A stretch of DNA of 64,000 nucleotides from Burkholderia ubonensis subsp. mesacidophila (GTDB lineage Bacteria > Pseudomonadota > Gammaproteobacteria > Burkholderiales > Burkholderiaceae), in contig NZ_CP020739.1 of assembly GCF_002097715.1 (NCBI RefSeq), positions 372,001-436,000 of the forward strand, given 5' to 3'. The notes below the pieces were generated by a model that saw only the letters and a program-made list of their open reading frames with translations, searched no databases and was not told the DNA's origin. Position numbers and translations under genes: made by a program. Below are positions 26,449 to 35,255 of the stretch, piece by piece. Position 1 is the first letter of the stretch. Every line of letters begins with the position of its first letter.

Positions 26449-27210
26449 GCTGGGTTCAGGCAAGGATCGGGAACCGCCGATTATCGCGTATAACTATTGC
26501 AATGCAGCATCGGGCGGCGCGCCGCAGCCTGACCCCATGAAACGGGGGGACATCAAAGCCGCTTCGACCGCCAGTGCAGGCGCGCGGAAGGCAACGGCTG
26601 CGGCGGCCTTGCGCTCACGTCGTCGGCGAAACGGCTCGCGGGGCATGTCACGCTCGACGAGCGTGCCGGGGCCTTTCTCTGCGCCGTCGATTTCGAGCCG
26701 CCGCCAGCCGCGCCCTTTCTGCGGCGGCGGCGACCATTCGGCGGAGTTCGGCTCGTCGGTGTCCAGATCACGTTCATACAGTTCAGCATTGACGTCATTC
26801 CCCGTGTGGTTGTTGAGTCCTCGCGCCGCCGGCCGGCGTCGATCGGCATGGAATAAAAGGCGCCGTGAGCACGTCCCGTCAGGGAAGCGCCCGCAGCGAA
26901 GCCACCGGCCAAATGAGAGAGCCAACCGGAAAATTGGCGGTGGTGTGAAGCGCGGAAAGAGAAAGCGGCCCTCGACGGGATCATGGTTGTCGAAGGCCGA
27001 AAGCCCGTCTGGCTTATCCGAGGCACGCGGCTGTAGCGGAATCGCGTGTCCAGACGGGACTCCTGGGGAGTCCGGGATGCGCGAGGCGTTACGCGAAGCA
27101 AATGCGTGATGCGTCATATATTGCGTTGTCGAAACAATTTGCGACGTCACTACGGATACCGAATCAATATGAGCCCGGCAAGGCGCGTTGAATCCCGATC
27201 GAGCGATGGC
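26449..27210. other. Gene-poor interval
   Basis: About 760 bases lie between two minus-strand genes with no gene I can support. Several frames stay open on both strands, but none shows a ribosome site, a recognisable motif or consistent codon use. One plus-strand frame around 26560-26850 reads like protein (HVTLDERAGAFLCAVDF), yet it has no start codon. A degenerate gene remnant is possible. Confidence 0.4.
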
Positions 27211-27245
27211 CCGCCGACCGGACCTCGAGACCGGCCGGTCGGCGG
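27211..27245 (-). terminator. Terminator-like hairpin after the polyamine-binding protein gene
   Basis: CCGCCGACCGG and CCGGTCGGCGG form a perfect 11-bp GC stem with a 13-base loop, 15 bases beyond the stop codon of the minus-strand binding-protein gene. No T-tract follows, so termination could be partial. Confidence 0.55.
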
Positions 27246-27259
27246 ACGTGGCAACCGCA

Positions 27260-28294
27260 TCAGCCTTTCAGCTTGACCCATACCTTGTCGCGCAGCGCCA
27301 TCGCGGCCGGCGAGCAGATCTTCATCGGCTTCAGGCGCTTCTGGAACTCGGGCGGCGGGTTGATCGTCGGGTCCTTCTGCAGCTCGGGCGTCAGGAACTG
27401 CGTCGAGCCGACGATCGCATCGTGGTAACGGTTGAAGTTCGATGCCTCGGCAATGTTGCGCGGCTCCATCATCCAGTTGATGAAGCGATACGCGTTGTCG
27501 CGATTCTTCGCCGCGTTCGGGATGACGAAATTGTCGACGTATTGATGCACGCCTTCCCGCGGATACATGAAGACGATGGTCGGCAACACCTTGTGATACT
27601 TGGCCGCGTCGGCGCTCCAGTCGTGATTCATGATGACCTGCTTCGACTGGAAGCGTTCGACCACGCCGTCGTTCGCGTAGGCGAGCAGCGACGGCTTCTG
27701 CTTCTCGAGCACGGCGAGCACGCGCTTCGCGTCTTGCGGGTTCTCCGAGCATTCGTCCTGGCCCAGATACCAGGAGGCGGCCATGTACAGCTCCTCCTGG
27801 ACGTTCAGCGCGACGATCTTGCCCTTCAGGTATTCCGGCGGCTCGAAGAAAGTCTTCCACGTGTCGGGCAGCACCCCGTTCGGGACGCGCGACGTGTCGT
27901 AGACCAGGCCGGTCGTGATCACCTGGTACGGCATGCCGTAGTCGCGATTCGCATCGCCGACCGGATGCGCGTACTCGGGCCGGATATTGCGGGCGTTCGG
28001 CAATTTGGCCTTGTCGAGCTTTTCGATCAGGTTCTGCTTGCCCAGCATCGACACGTAAAGGTCTGAAACGATCACGACGTCGTAGTCGCTGCCGCCGGCC
28101 TTCATCTTCGTCGCCACCGCGGCATCGCTGTCATACGCGGTGAGCGTGACGTCGATCCCGGTTTCCTTCTTGAACTTCTTGAGCAGCTCCACCGGGTAAT
28201 AGCCCGGCCAGTTGCCGAAACGCAGGACTGGCTCGGCATGCGCGGTTTGCATCATGGCCATGCCGGCCAGGACGACGGTTGCTACGATCTTCAT
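27260..28294 (-). CDS. Polyamine-type ABC transporter substrate-binding protein
   Basis: This 344-residue periplasmic protein has a signal peptide (MKIVATVVLAGMAMMQTAHA, cleavage after residue 20) and the PotD/PotF fold: LRFGNWPGYYP at the mature start, FKKETGIDVTL, and a late VPEFVIPNAAKN-like region. It should bind putrescine, spermidine or a related amine in the periplasm. It overlaps the downstream-transcribed permease gene by 4 bases, and is last in a three-gene operon. No ATPase gene accompanies the set. Confidence 0.88.
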   Translation of the reverse strand: MKIVATVVLAGMAMMQTAHAEPVLRFGNWPGYYPVELLKKFKKETGIDVTLTAYDSDAAVATKMKAGGSDYDVVIVSDLYVSMLGKQNLIEKLDKAKLPNARNIRPEYAHPVGDANRDYGMPYQVITTGLVYDTSRVPNGVLPDTWKTFFEPPEYLKGKIVALNVQEELYMAASWYLGQDECSENPQDAKRVLAVLEKQKPSLLAYANDGVVERFQSKQVIMNHDWSADAAKYHKVLPTIVFMYPREGVHQYVDNFVIPNAAKNRDNAYRFINWMMEPRNIAEASNFNRYHDAIVGSTQFLTPELQKDPTINPPPEFQKRLKPMKICSPAAMALRDKVWVKLKG

Positions 28295-29106
28295 TCACCT
28301 TGCTCCAGGATTGACAGTTGTTGTTCGCTGTTGGCCGCCCGCGAGAGCCAGACCGACAGCAGCGCGGCGCCGAACGAGAAGACCAGCACGATCGTCGCAA
28401 GCGCATTCACGTTGGGTTTGACGCCCCGGGTAATGAGGCCGTAGATGTACATCGGCAGTGTCGTCGTCGCCGTCCCCGACAGGAAGTACGTCGTCACGAA
28501 ATCGTCGATCGACACGACGAACGCGAGTGCGAAGCCGGCCGCGACCCCCGTGCGGATCAACGGCCAGACGATCTGCCGAAACACGCGCCAGCGATTGGCG
28601 CCGAGATCGGCCGCGGCCTCGAGATACGACGGGTCGATCCTGGACAGCGAGCCGCGAATCGGCAGATACGCGAACGGGAGGCAGAACACCGCGTGTCCGA
28701 ACACGATCGTCCAGAAGTTGAGCTTGACCGCCACGATCGAAAGCAGGATGAGCGTGCCGAGCGCGAGCACGATCTCGGGCACGAGCAACGGCGACGCGAC
28801 CAGGATCCCCGCGAAGCCCGCCGTTCGCCGCGCGTTGTTCCACAAATAGAGTGCGGTGGGAATGGCGATCAGCGACGACGTCGTTGCCGCAAGGGCGGCG
28901 ATCGCAAAGGACGTGCGGGCGGCTTCGAAAGCGGCGGCGTCGCGCAGCACGGTCACGTATCCGCTCAGCCCGAATCCTTGCCACACGGTCGCCGATCCGC
29001 CGTTGTTGAAGCTCAGCGCGACCAGCGCGACGATCGGTGCGTACAGGAACAGGAAAAAGATCCAGGCACCCGTGCGCAATCCCGGAAACTCACGCACATT
29101 GCGCAC
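28291..29106 (-). CDS. Polyamine-type ABC transporter permease (PotC/PotI-like)
   Basis: This 271-residue inner-membrane permease has six predicted helices and the EAA loop DPSYLEAAADLGANRWRVF that contacts the ATPase. It resembles PotC/PotI. It overlaps the binding-protein gene by 4 bases and the first permease gene by 17 bases, so the three genes form one operon. Confidence 0.88.
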   Translation of the reverse strand: MRNVREFPGLRTGAWIFFLFLYAPIVALVALSFNNGGSATVWQGFGLSGYVTVLRDAAAFEAARTSFAIAALAATTSSLIAIPTALYLWNNARRTAGFAGILVASPLLVPEIVLALGTLILLSIVAVKLNFWTIVFGHAVFCLPFAYLPIRGSLSRIDPSYLEAAADLGANRWRVFRQIVWPLIRTGVAAGFALAFVVSIDDFVTTYFLSGTATTTLPMYIYGLITRGVKPNVNALATIVLVFSFGAALLSVWLSRAANSEQQLSILEQGE

Positions 29107-30058
29107 GCTGGCCTCCGGTCCCTGCTTTCACGAGCAGACGCTTCGCCAGCACGCAGAGCAGCACCAACGCGTACATCGCCATCGCCAGGGACGCGCCGAG
29201 CGGCCAGTTGTGCGCGTCGCCGAACTGGAGATTGATCAGGTTGCCGAGCATCATCGACTTCGCGCCGCCCAGCATGTCCGGAATCAGGAACGCGCCGAGC
29301 GACGGCACCAGCACCAGCATGCACCCGGACACGATGCCGTGCCGCGCCGACGGCGCGATGATCTGCGTGACCACCGTCCAGGGTGTCGCACCGAGATCGA
29401 ACGCGGCGTCGACGATGTTCCAGTTCATGTGTTCCAGGCTCGTAAAGATCGGGAGCACCATGAACGGGATGAACGCGTAGACCAGGCCGATCACCGTCGC
29501 GATGTCGGTATACAGGATCGTGGGAACGTGGGTGCCGAACAGGCCGCCGAGCACCGTCGAGATGACGCCGCCGCTCCTCAGAAGCAGGATCCATGCATAC
29601 AGGCGGACGATCAGGCTGGTCCAGAACGGCACGGTGACGAAGATCAGCAGCCACGTGCGCCGACGGGCGGGTTGCATCGCGATATAGAGCGCGGCGGGGA
29701 AACCGAGCGCGAGGCACCCGATGGTTGCGGCGATCGACAGTGCGAAAGTCCGGACGGCGATTGCTGCGAGTGCCGCGTTGAACGCCCAGTTGCCGTCGAA
29801 ATCCTGCTCGAACAGAATCCGCCGATAGGCGTCGGCGCTGAAACTTCCCCAGCGCACGCCGCCCCATTCTTCCGGCGCGGAAATCGACGCGAATGCGATG
29901 ACGGTCGTCGGCAGCACGACACCTGCCACGAGCAGCAGCAACGCAGGCGCGGCCAGCGACTGCCCGAGCCATGCGGAATTCACCCGGAACCGGGGCAGGA
30001 ATGCAAAATCGGTCGCGCTCAGTCGAGGCCCGGTCGCCCCGGACACATGCTCTCTCAT
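29090..30058 (-). CDS. Polyamine-type ABC transporter permease (PotB/PotH-like)
   Basis: This 322-residue permease has six or seven predicted helices, with the EAA loop near VDAAFDLGATPWTVVTQI. It resembles PotB/PotH and leads the operon. The start ATG at 30058 (MREHVSG) was chosen because it gives the family-typical length; an in-frame TTG 24 codons upstream would add a charged N-terminus. No clear ribosome site is visible, so the start is uncertain. The operon is divergent from an AraC-type regulator. Confidence 0.82.
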   Translation of the reverse strand: MREHVSGATGPRLSATDFAFLPRFRVNSAWLGQSLAAPALLLLVAGVVLPTTVIAFASISAPEEWGGVRWGSFSADAYRRILFEQDFDGNWAFNAALAAIAVRTFALSIAATIGCLALGFPAALYIAMQPARRRTWLLIFVTVPFWTSLIVRLYAWILLLRSGGVISTVLGGLFGTHVPTILYTDIATVIGLVYAFIPFMVLPIFTSLEHMNWNIVDAAFDLGATPWTVVTQIIAPSARHGIVSGCMLVLVPSLGAFLIPDMLGGAKSMMLGNLINLQFGDAHNWPLGASLAMAMYALVLLCVLAKRLLVKAGTGGQRAQCA

Positions 30059-30172
30059 AACACGTTCGGCCCGCTTTATTATGCTTCGCAACAGGGTTCG
30101 TTCGTTTCGCCCCGGGGGTTTTATATTCAAATCATGCCGATCGTACTTTTGCGGTTTTACCCGGGATAGTCA

Positions 30173-30210
30173 ATAGGCACTTGACGACAATCATAGGCAT
30201 TTCACGACAA
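30173..30210. promoter_or_regulatory. Two direct repeats, 20-base period, in the pot/AraC divergent promoter
   Basis: ATAGGCACTTGACGACAA (30173-30190) and ATAGGCATTTCACGACAA (30193-30210) match at 16 of 18 positions with a period of 20 bases, about two helical turns. AraC-family proteins often bind such directly repeated half-sites. The repeats lie about 115 bases upstream of the permease start and about 63 bases upstream of the regulator start, so they could serve both. Confidence 0.6.
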
Positions 30211-30272
30211 ACTGAATCTATACTCTCGTGAAATCCGGCACCCGATACCGACGCATTCGGATGGAACACGCG

Positions 30273-31346
30273 ATGAACGGCTCGATGGATTCAACACTGG
30301 ACCATGTCGATGAAATTCAAACTCCGGTTTCGCTCCACACCGTCTCGATCGTCGTCGACCTGCTTGACGAGGCCGGCGTCGCCGCGGAGGAGGTGTTGCG
30401 CGGCGCCGATCTTTCCGTTCAACAGCTCCAGAACGACGAAGTGTCGATCACGTTTGCGCAGGAACTCGCCGTGCTGGAGAACGCCAAGCGCCTGTCGCAG
30501 GACCCAGCGCTCGGCTTGAAGATCGGGCAGGCGATACACGTGTCGATCGGCGGGGTGCGCGGCTACGCGATGCAATGTGCGCCGACCTTCGGCGAAGCGT
30601 GGCAATTCGCATGCGACCACCCGCTCACCGGCGAGTCGTATTTCCGGATGAGAGTGGAGGAGCACGGGGATCTGGCGTCGATCGTCGTGGACGGATATCG
30701 CTTCAGCGAGAACTTGCGGCAATTGAATACGGAAATCTGCGTGGCCACGATCCGGACCGAGTCGGAAGACATGCTCGGCTATCCGGCTCCGTTTACGAAA
30801 ATTGAATTTTCGATGCCAAAATCAAAAGTCTCGAAACGAACGTTCAAGAGGATATTCGGCTGCCCCGTCGAATTCAACGCGCCGCATACCCGGGTCATTT
30901 TTCCGGCCTGGCTGCTGATGTCGAAGCTCCGTTTCTCGAATCGGGCGGTCTTCCGGCAACTGTTGCCGCGCTGCAATCAACTGGAATGGCAACTGGCCAA
31001 TCACACGAAGCAGTCGATCACGGCGAGGGTGACCCAGCTCCTCTATCAATCGTGGGCCAGGTACCGGAGCCTGAATGCGGTCGCCGACGCGCTCGGCATG
31101 AACGCGCGTACGCTGCAGCGCCGGCTCGAGATCGAAGGCGCGAACTTCAACGCGCTGGTGAAGAGCGTGATGATCGATCTTGCGAAGAACTTCCTGCAGA
31201 ACCCGGCGATCGCATTGTTCGACGTCGCCGAGAAGCTGGGCTATTTCGACGTCGCCACGTTCAGCCGGGCGTTCGCCCGCATTTCGGGCGAGAAGCCCGG
31301 CGCTTACCGGAAGATGCTGTTGTCGGGGCAGCGGGAGGGGTTGTAG
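30273..31346 (+). CDS. AraC family transcriptional regulator (Arabinose_bd-type sensor domain)
   Basis: This 357-residue regulator has the AraC-family sensor domain found in OruR/ArgR-like proteins (VVDLLDEAGVAAEEVLRGAD, then LGLKIGQAIHVSIGG) and a C-terminal double helix-turn-helix at about 250-350 (LNAVADALGMNARTLQRRL, DVAEKLGYFDVATFSRAF). Several in-frame starts exist between 30228 and 30285; ATG at 30273 follows GGATGGA with 8-base spacing. It is divergent from the polyamine-type ABC operon and likely controls it through the 20-base direct repeats between them. Confidence 0.85.
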   Translation: MNGSMDSTLDHVDEIQTPVSLHTVSIVVDLLDEAGVAAEEVLRGADLSVQQLQNDEVSITFAQELAVLENAKRLSQDPALGLKIGQAIHVSIGGVRGYAMQCAPTFGEAWQFACDHPLTGESYFRMRVEEHGDLASIVVDGYRFSENLRQLNTEICVATIRTESEDMLGYPAPFTKIEFSMPKSKVSKRTFKRIFGCPVEFNAPHTRVIFPAWLLMSKLRFSNRAVFRQLLPRCNQLEWQLANHTKQSITARVTQLLYQSWARYRSLNAVADALGMNARTLQRRLEIEGANFNALVKSVMIDLAKNFLQNPAIALFDVAEKLGYFDVATFSRAFARISGEKPGAYRKMLLSGQREGL

Positions 31347-31753
31347 CAAGGGCGCGGCTGGCTGGCCCGCCGACCTTGAATCCCGGCAATGACGTTTCGG
31401 ATGGCTTTCGGAAATGCCCGAACAAGGCACGCGCAAAGCTGCTTGAAATTTCGGGATCGAATTCATAGCATTGTCGAAAGCCATGCTGGCCGGCGCCACA
31501 AGCAGGACGTCACCGAATAAAGACAGGAATAGCAAGCCGCAGCCTGCCGCGCACGTCGCGCATGTTCGCATTCCGGGGAATCATGAACGCGCCATCCACG
31601 GCGCAACGGCAGCCTGAGGCCGTCGTTCCGATCTCCCTGCAACCGGCGCAGGCTAACGCGCGCCGGACATTGATCCGCGTTTCCCCTGATGCAGAAACGG
31701 CGGCGCAGGCCGATGTTGCAGGCAAGGCGTGAGAATTCAATACGAGGGCCATC
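31347..31753. other. Intergenic interval
   Basis: About 400 bases separate the AraC regulator from the response regulator. It contains the small open frame listed at 31583-31732. I see no other supported feature. Confidence 0.4.
31583..31732 (+). CDS. Small 49-residue open frame, hypothetical
   Basis: The frame MNAPSTAQRQPEAVVPISLQ and on to DVAGKA runs for 49 residues with GGGG five to eight bases before the ATG. It ends 21 bases before the response regulator start. It is low in hydrophobic residues and has no motif. It could be a small leader peptide or chance; I report it at low confidence. Confidence 0.3.
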   Translation: MNAPSTAQRQPEAVVPISLQPAQANARRTLIRVSPDAETAAQADVAGKA

Positions 31754-33178
31754 ATGACGACGCCGGCAACGAACAGCACAACAGGCGGCAGCAGTCTCGC
31801 ACCCGATGCAGCAGTCGACGCGACGCAGCCGGCCGACGACTCGCCCGCCGTGCCCGTGATCCTGCTCGTCGACGACGAGCCTCCGGTGCTGTCGGCGCTC
31901 AAGCGCCTGCTCAGGCCGGCGCGCTATGAAGTGCTGACCGCCGACGGCGGCGAGACGGCGCTCGAGATCCTGGCGTCGACCGAAGTCGACCTGATCGTAT
32001 CGGACATGCGCATGCCGCACATGAGCGGCGCGACGTTCCTTGCCCGCGCGCGGGCGTCGTACCCCGACACGATGCGCATCCTGCTGACCGGCTATTCGGA
32101 AATCGACTCGGTGGTGCAGGCGATCAACGAAGGCAGTATCTATCGCTATCTGAACAAGCCGTGGGACGACCACGACCTGCTGCTGACGATCGAACAGGCG
32201 CTCGAGCAGCAGCGCCTGCGGCGCGAGGCTGCGCGGCTGACGGCGCTCACGCAGGCGCAGAACGACACGCTGCGCCGGTTCAACACGGAGCTCGAAAACC
32301 AGGTGCGGGCCCGCACCGAGGAACTCGGTCAGGCAGTGATGTTCCTCGAAGCGGCGCAGCGCGACCTGAAAAGCAATTTCACGGCGATGGTCCAGATCTG
32401 CGCGAGCATGATCGAGCTGCGCTGCGGGGCCGCCAGCGGGCAGTCGATGCGCATCGGCGAAATCGCGCGGCATCTCGCGTTCGCGTCCGACATGTCCAGC
32501 CTTCATGCGCAGGACGTCTATTACGCCGGGCTGCTGCACGGGATCGGCAAGCTGTCGTTGCCCGACGAGCTGCTGCACAAGCCGATCAGCCGCATGACCA
32601 CGGACGAGGCGCGGCTGTTCCAGCAGCATCCGCTGCGCGCGCAGATGGTGCTGACGCCGGTTGCGCAGCTTCACCAGGTTGCGTCGATCGTGCTGCACCA
32701 GTACGAGCGGTTCAACGGCCGCGGCACGCCGAACGGCCTCGCGGGCATCGATATTCCGCTCGGCTCGCGGATCGTCGCGGTCGCGCGCGATTTCGAGGGG
32801 CTGCGCCTCGGCGAGATCGGCCCGCCGCATTCGGTCGAACAGGCGCTCGACGTCCTCAAGTCGCAGGCCGGCGTGCGCTACGACCCGCAGATCGTCGAAC
32901 GTTTCGTTGCGCTGATGAAAAGGCCCGCGACATTGGGCATCGCATCGTCCGTGTCGGAAGTGAAATCCGGGCAGCTGTGCGAAGGGATGCAGCTCGCGGA
33001 CGACCTGCGCACGCATCGCGGCGTGCTGCTGATGACGAAGGGCAGCGTGATGACGACCCATCAGATCGACCTCGTGCGCCGTTTCGAAGCACGGGAAGGG
33101 ACGCCGTTCGACATTCTGGTGCTCGCGGCCCCGAGCGCGCCGAAGCCAGCGCCGGCGGCCGGCGGCCCGGCCGGGTGA
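31754..33178 (+). CDS. Response regulator with degenerate HD-GYP-type output domain
   Basis: This 474-residue cytoplasmic protein has a receiver domain (DDE at 40-42, phosphoacceptor Asp84 in SDMRMPH, Lys135), a coiled linker at 145-205, and an HD-GYP-type domain at about 205-400. The metal and catalytic signatures are altered: HD is HG (262-263), the HHE triad reads QYE (316-318), and GYP reads GTP (324-326). A true HD-GYP domain hydrolyses cyclic di-GMP; this one should not, and may bind the ligand or a partner instead. RpfG-type proteins share the receiver plus HD-GYP order. A MHYT histidine kinase follows after 59 bases and is the probable partner. Confidence 0.88.
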   Translation: MTTPATNSTTGGSSLAPDAAVDATQPADDSPAVPVILLVDDEPPVLSALKRLLRPARYEVLTADGGETALEILASTEVDLIVSDMRMPHMSGATFLARARASYPDTMRILLTGYSEIDSVVQAINEGSIYRYLNKPWDDHDLLLTIEQALEQQRLRREAARLTALTQAQNDTLRRFNTELENQVRARTEELGQAVMFLEAAQRDLKSNFTAMVQICASMIELRCGAASGQSMRIGEIARHLAFASDMSSLHAQDVYYAGLLHGIGKLSLPDELLHKPISRMTTDEARLFQQHPLRAQMVLTPVAQLHQVASIVLHQYERFNGRGTPNGLAGIDIPLGSRIVAVARDFEGLRLGEIGPPHSVEQALDVLKSQAGVRYDPQIVERFVALMKRPATLGIASSVSEVKSGQLCEGMQLADDLRTHRGVLLMTKGSVMTTHQIDLVRRFEAREGTPFDILVLAAPSAPKPAPAAGGPAG

Positions 33179-33237
33179 CGGCGGCACGACCTGCCGCACT
33201 GCGCGGCAACGGCACCTTCACCTGACCGGGCGCGACC

Positions 33238-35007
33238 ATGCAAGGCACCTACCATCTGTCGCTCGTCCTGCTGTCGCTCGTCATCGCGACGCTGGCCTCC
33301 TACACGGCGCTCGACCTGGCCGCGTTCATTTCGCTGCTCGACAAGCCGGGGCTCAAGCGCGCGTGGCTGAGCGGCGGCGCGGCCGCGATGGGCACCGGAA
33401 TCTGGTCGATGCATTTCGTCGGGATGCTGGCGTTCTCGCTGCCGATTCCCCTCGGCTACGACCTGCTCGAGACGGGCGTATCGCTGGCGATCGCGGTGCT
33501 CGTGTCGTACTTCGCGCTGAGCGTGGTGACGCGCGCCAAGCTGACGCGTTCCCGGCTGCTCGCCGGCGGCGTGCTGATGGGGGGCGGCATCGCCGGCATG
33601 CATTACACGGGCATGGCCGCGATGCAGATGCAGCCGGGCATTCGCTACGATTCCGCACTGTTCGCCGCGTCGATCGGCATCGCCGTGCTGGCGTCGACCG
33701 CCGCGCTGTGGCTCGCCCAGGCGCTGCGCACGCGGAATGCGGGATTTGCGATCGCGCGACGCGCGGGCGCGGCCACGCTGATGGGCGTCGCGATCAGCGG
33801 CATGCATTACACGGCGATGGCGGCCGCGCATTTCGCGCCGGACGCGCGTTGCGGCGCCGCGAACGGCATCGACACGCCGTGGCTGGCAACGACGGTCGCG
33901 CTGTTCACGCTGGCGATCCTGATCGTGACGCTGATGATCTCGCGCTTCGACGCGCGCACGATGTTCCTGCGCGGCATCACCGACATGCTCGAGGACCTCG
34001 TGCAGCTGCGGACGGCCGAGCTTGAACACGCGCTGCGCCGATACGAGCTGACGACCGAGACGCTGCAGCGCACCCGCGTGCACATGGCGCGCGAGATCGA
34101 GGAACGCAAGGCGGCGCAAGCGCGCCTCGAACAGGAAAAGGACGAGCAGCGGCGCCTGCTGCACGAGCTCGAGGAAACCCACGTGCAACTGCTGCAGTCG
34201 GAAAAGCTCGCGTCGATCGGGCAGCTCGCGGCCGGCGTCGCGCACGAGATCAACAATCCGATCGGCTTCGTCAGCGCGAATCTCAATACGCTGAAAACCT
34301 GGGTCCACAGCCTGCTCGACGTGGTCGCCGCGCACGAAGCCGCGATGCCGCGGCACGACGCGCAAACCCGTTTCGCACTGACGGCCGCGGGACGTGCGGC
34401 GGACATCGACTATATCCGCGGCGAGATCGCGACGCTGATCGACGAGTCGATCGACGGCACGATGCGGGTGCGGCGCATCGTGCAGGACCTGCGCGACTTC
34501 TCGCGTCCGGGCAGCGACGAATGGAGCGTCGTCGACATCCACGCGGGCCTCGATAGCACGCTGAACGTCGTTCACAACGAACTCAAGTACAAGGCCGACA
34601 TCGTGCGCGAGTACGGCGACGTGCCGCATGTCGAATGCCTGCCTTCGCAACTGAACCAGGTGTTCATGAACCTGCTCGTCAATGCGGCGCAGGCGATCCC
34701 GGGACGCGGCGTCATCACGATTCGCACGACGTGCGACGGCGACCACGTGACGATCGCGATCAGCGATACCGGAAAGGGCATGCCGCCCGACGTCATGCGC
34801 CGGATCTTCGATCCATTCTTCACGACCAAGCCGGTCGGGCAGGGGACCGGGCTCGGGCTGTCGGTGTCGCACGGGATCGTCGAGCGTCATCGCGGCGTCA
34901 TCGAGGTGGCAAGCGAGCCGGGGCGCGGCTCGACGTTCTCGATCCGGTTGCCGGTCCGGCACGAGCGGGACGAGGCGCATGCCGCCGTGCTGCGGGATGA
35001 GGTGTGA
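33238..35007 (+). CDS. MHYT-domain sensor histidine kinase
   Basis: This 589-residue kinase has seven predicted transmembrane helices in the first 235 residues, with three MHYT-type motifs (SMHF near 58, GMHYT near 121 and GMHYT near 189), the proposed copper-binding sensor of O2, CO or NO. A coiled coil (residues 255-318) leads to the H-box VAHEINNP (His336) and a HATPase_c domain (NLLVNAAQ, DTGKGMP, GTGLGLSVS). It is co-oriented with and 59 bases from the response regulator, so the two likely form a signalling pair. Confidence 0.9.
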   Translation: MQGTYHLSLVLLSLVIATLASYTALDLAAFISLLDKPGLKRAWLSGGAAAMGTGIWSMHFVGMLAFSLPIPLGYDLLETGVSLAIAVLVSYFALSVVTRAKLTRSRLLAGGVLMGGGIAGMHYTGMAAMQMQPGIRYDSALFAASIGIAVLASTAALWLAQALRTRNAGFAIARRAGAATLMGVAISGMHYTAMAAAHFAPDARCGAANGIDTPWLATTVALFTLAILIVTLMISRFDARTMFLRGITDMLEDLVQLRTAELEHALRRYELTTETLQRTRVHMAREIEERKAAQARLEQEKDEQRRLLHELEETHVQLLQSEKLASIGQLAAGVAHEINNPIGFVSANLNTLKTWVHSLLDVVAAHEAAMPRHDAQTRFALTAAGRAADIDYIRGEIATLIDESIDGTMRVRRIVQDLRDFSRPGSDEWSVVDIHAGLDSTLNVVHNELKYKADIVREYGDVPHVECLPSQLNQVFMNLLVNAAQAIPGRGVITIRTTCDGDHVTIAISDTGKGMPPDVMRRIFDPFFTTKPVGQGTGLGLSVSHGIVERHRGVIEVASEPGRGSTFSIRLPVRHERDEAHAAVLRDEV

Positions 35008-35057
35008 ATGCCTGGTTACGTCGCCCTAGAGCGCAACTAACGGTCTAGTCGCCCATC

Positions 35058-35115
35058 ATCCGCCAACCGCGCCCCGGATTCCCGGTGCGCGCTAAAGGCG
35101 CGCCAGTTAGCGGAT
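35058..35115. repeat. Nested, alternative inverted repeats downstream of the MHYT kinase gene
   Basis: ATCCGCCAAC at 35058-35067 pairs with GTTAGCGGAT at 35106-35115 (9 of 10). Inside, GCGC/CCGG arms at 35069-35090 form a hairpin, while GCGCGC at 35087-35092 can instead pair with GCGCGC at 35098-35103. The two inner hairpins share bases and exclude each other. It may act as terminator or attenuator ahead of the HAD-UbiA gene, but no T-tract is present. Confidence 0.45.
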
Positions 35116-35255
35116 GGAATGGTATTCCGAAACGTCACAGCGGATTGTGTTACATGCTGTATCATTCCGAGCCGTCAAGAAAATGAAGCGTGCGAGGAAA
35201 CGAGTCTCACGCCAGCAGTACGTCATGGCGATTATTAACGTATCGCGATGAATAA

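Noticed and set aside
26494..27150. Minus-strand frame of 218 codons in the gene-poor interval
   Set aside because: No ribosome site, no motif, a Pro/Arg/Asp-rich composition and no operon context.
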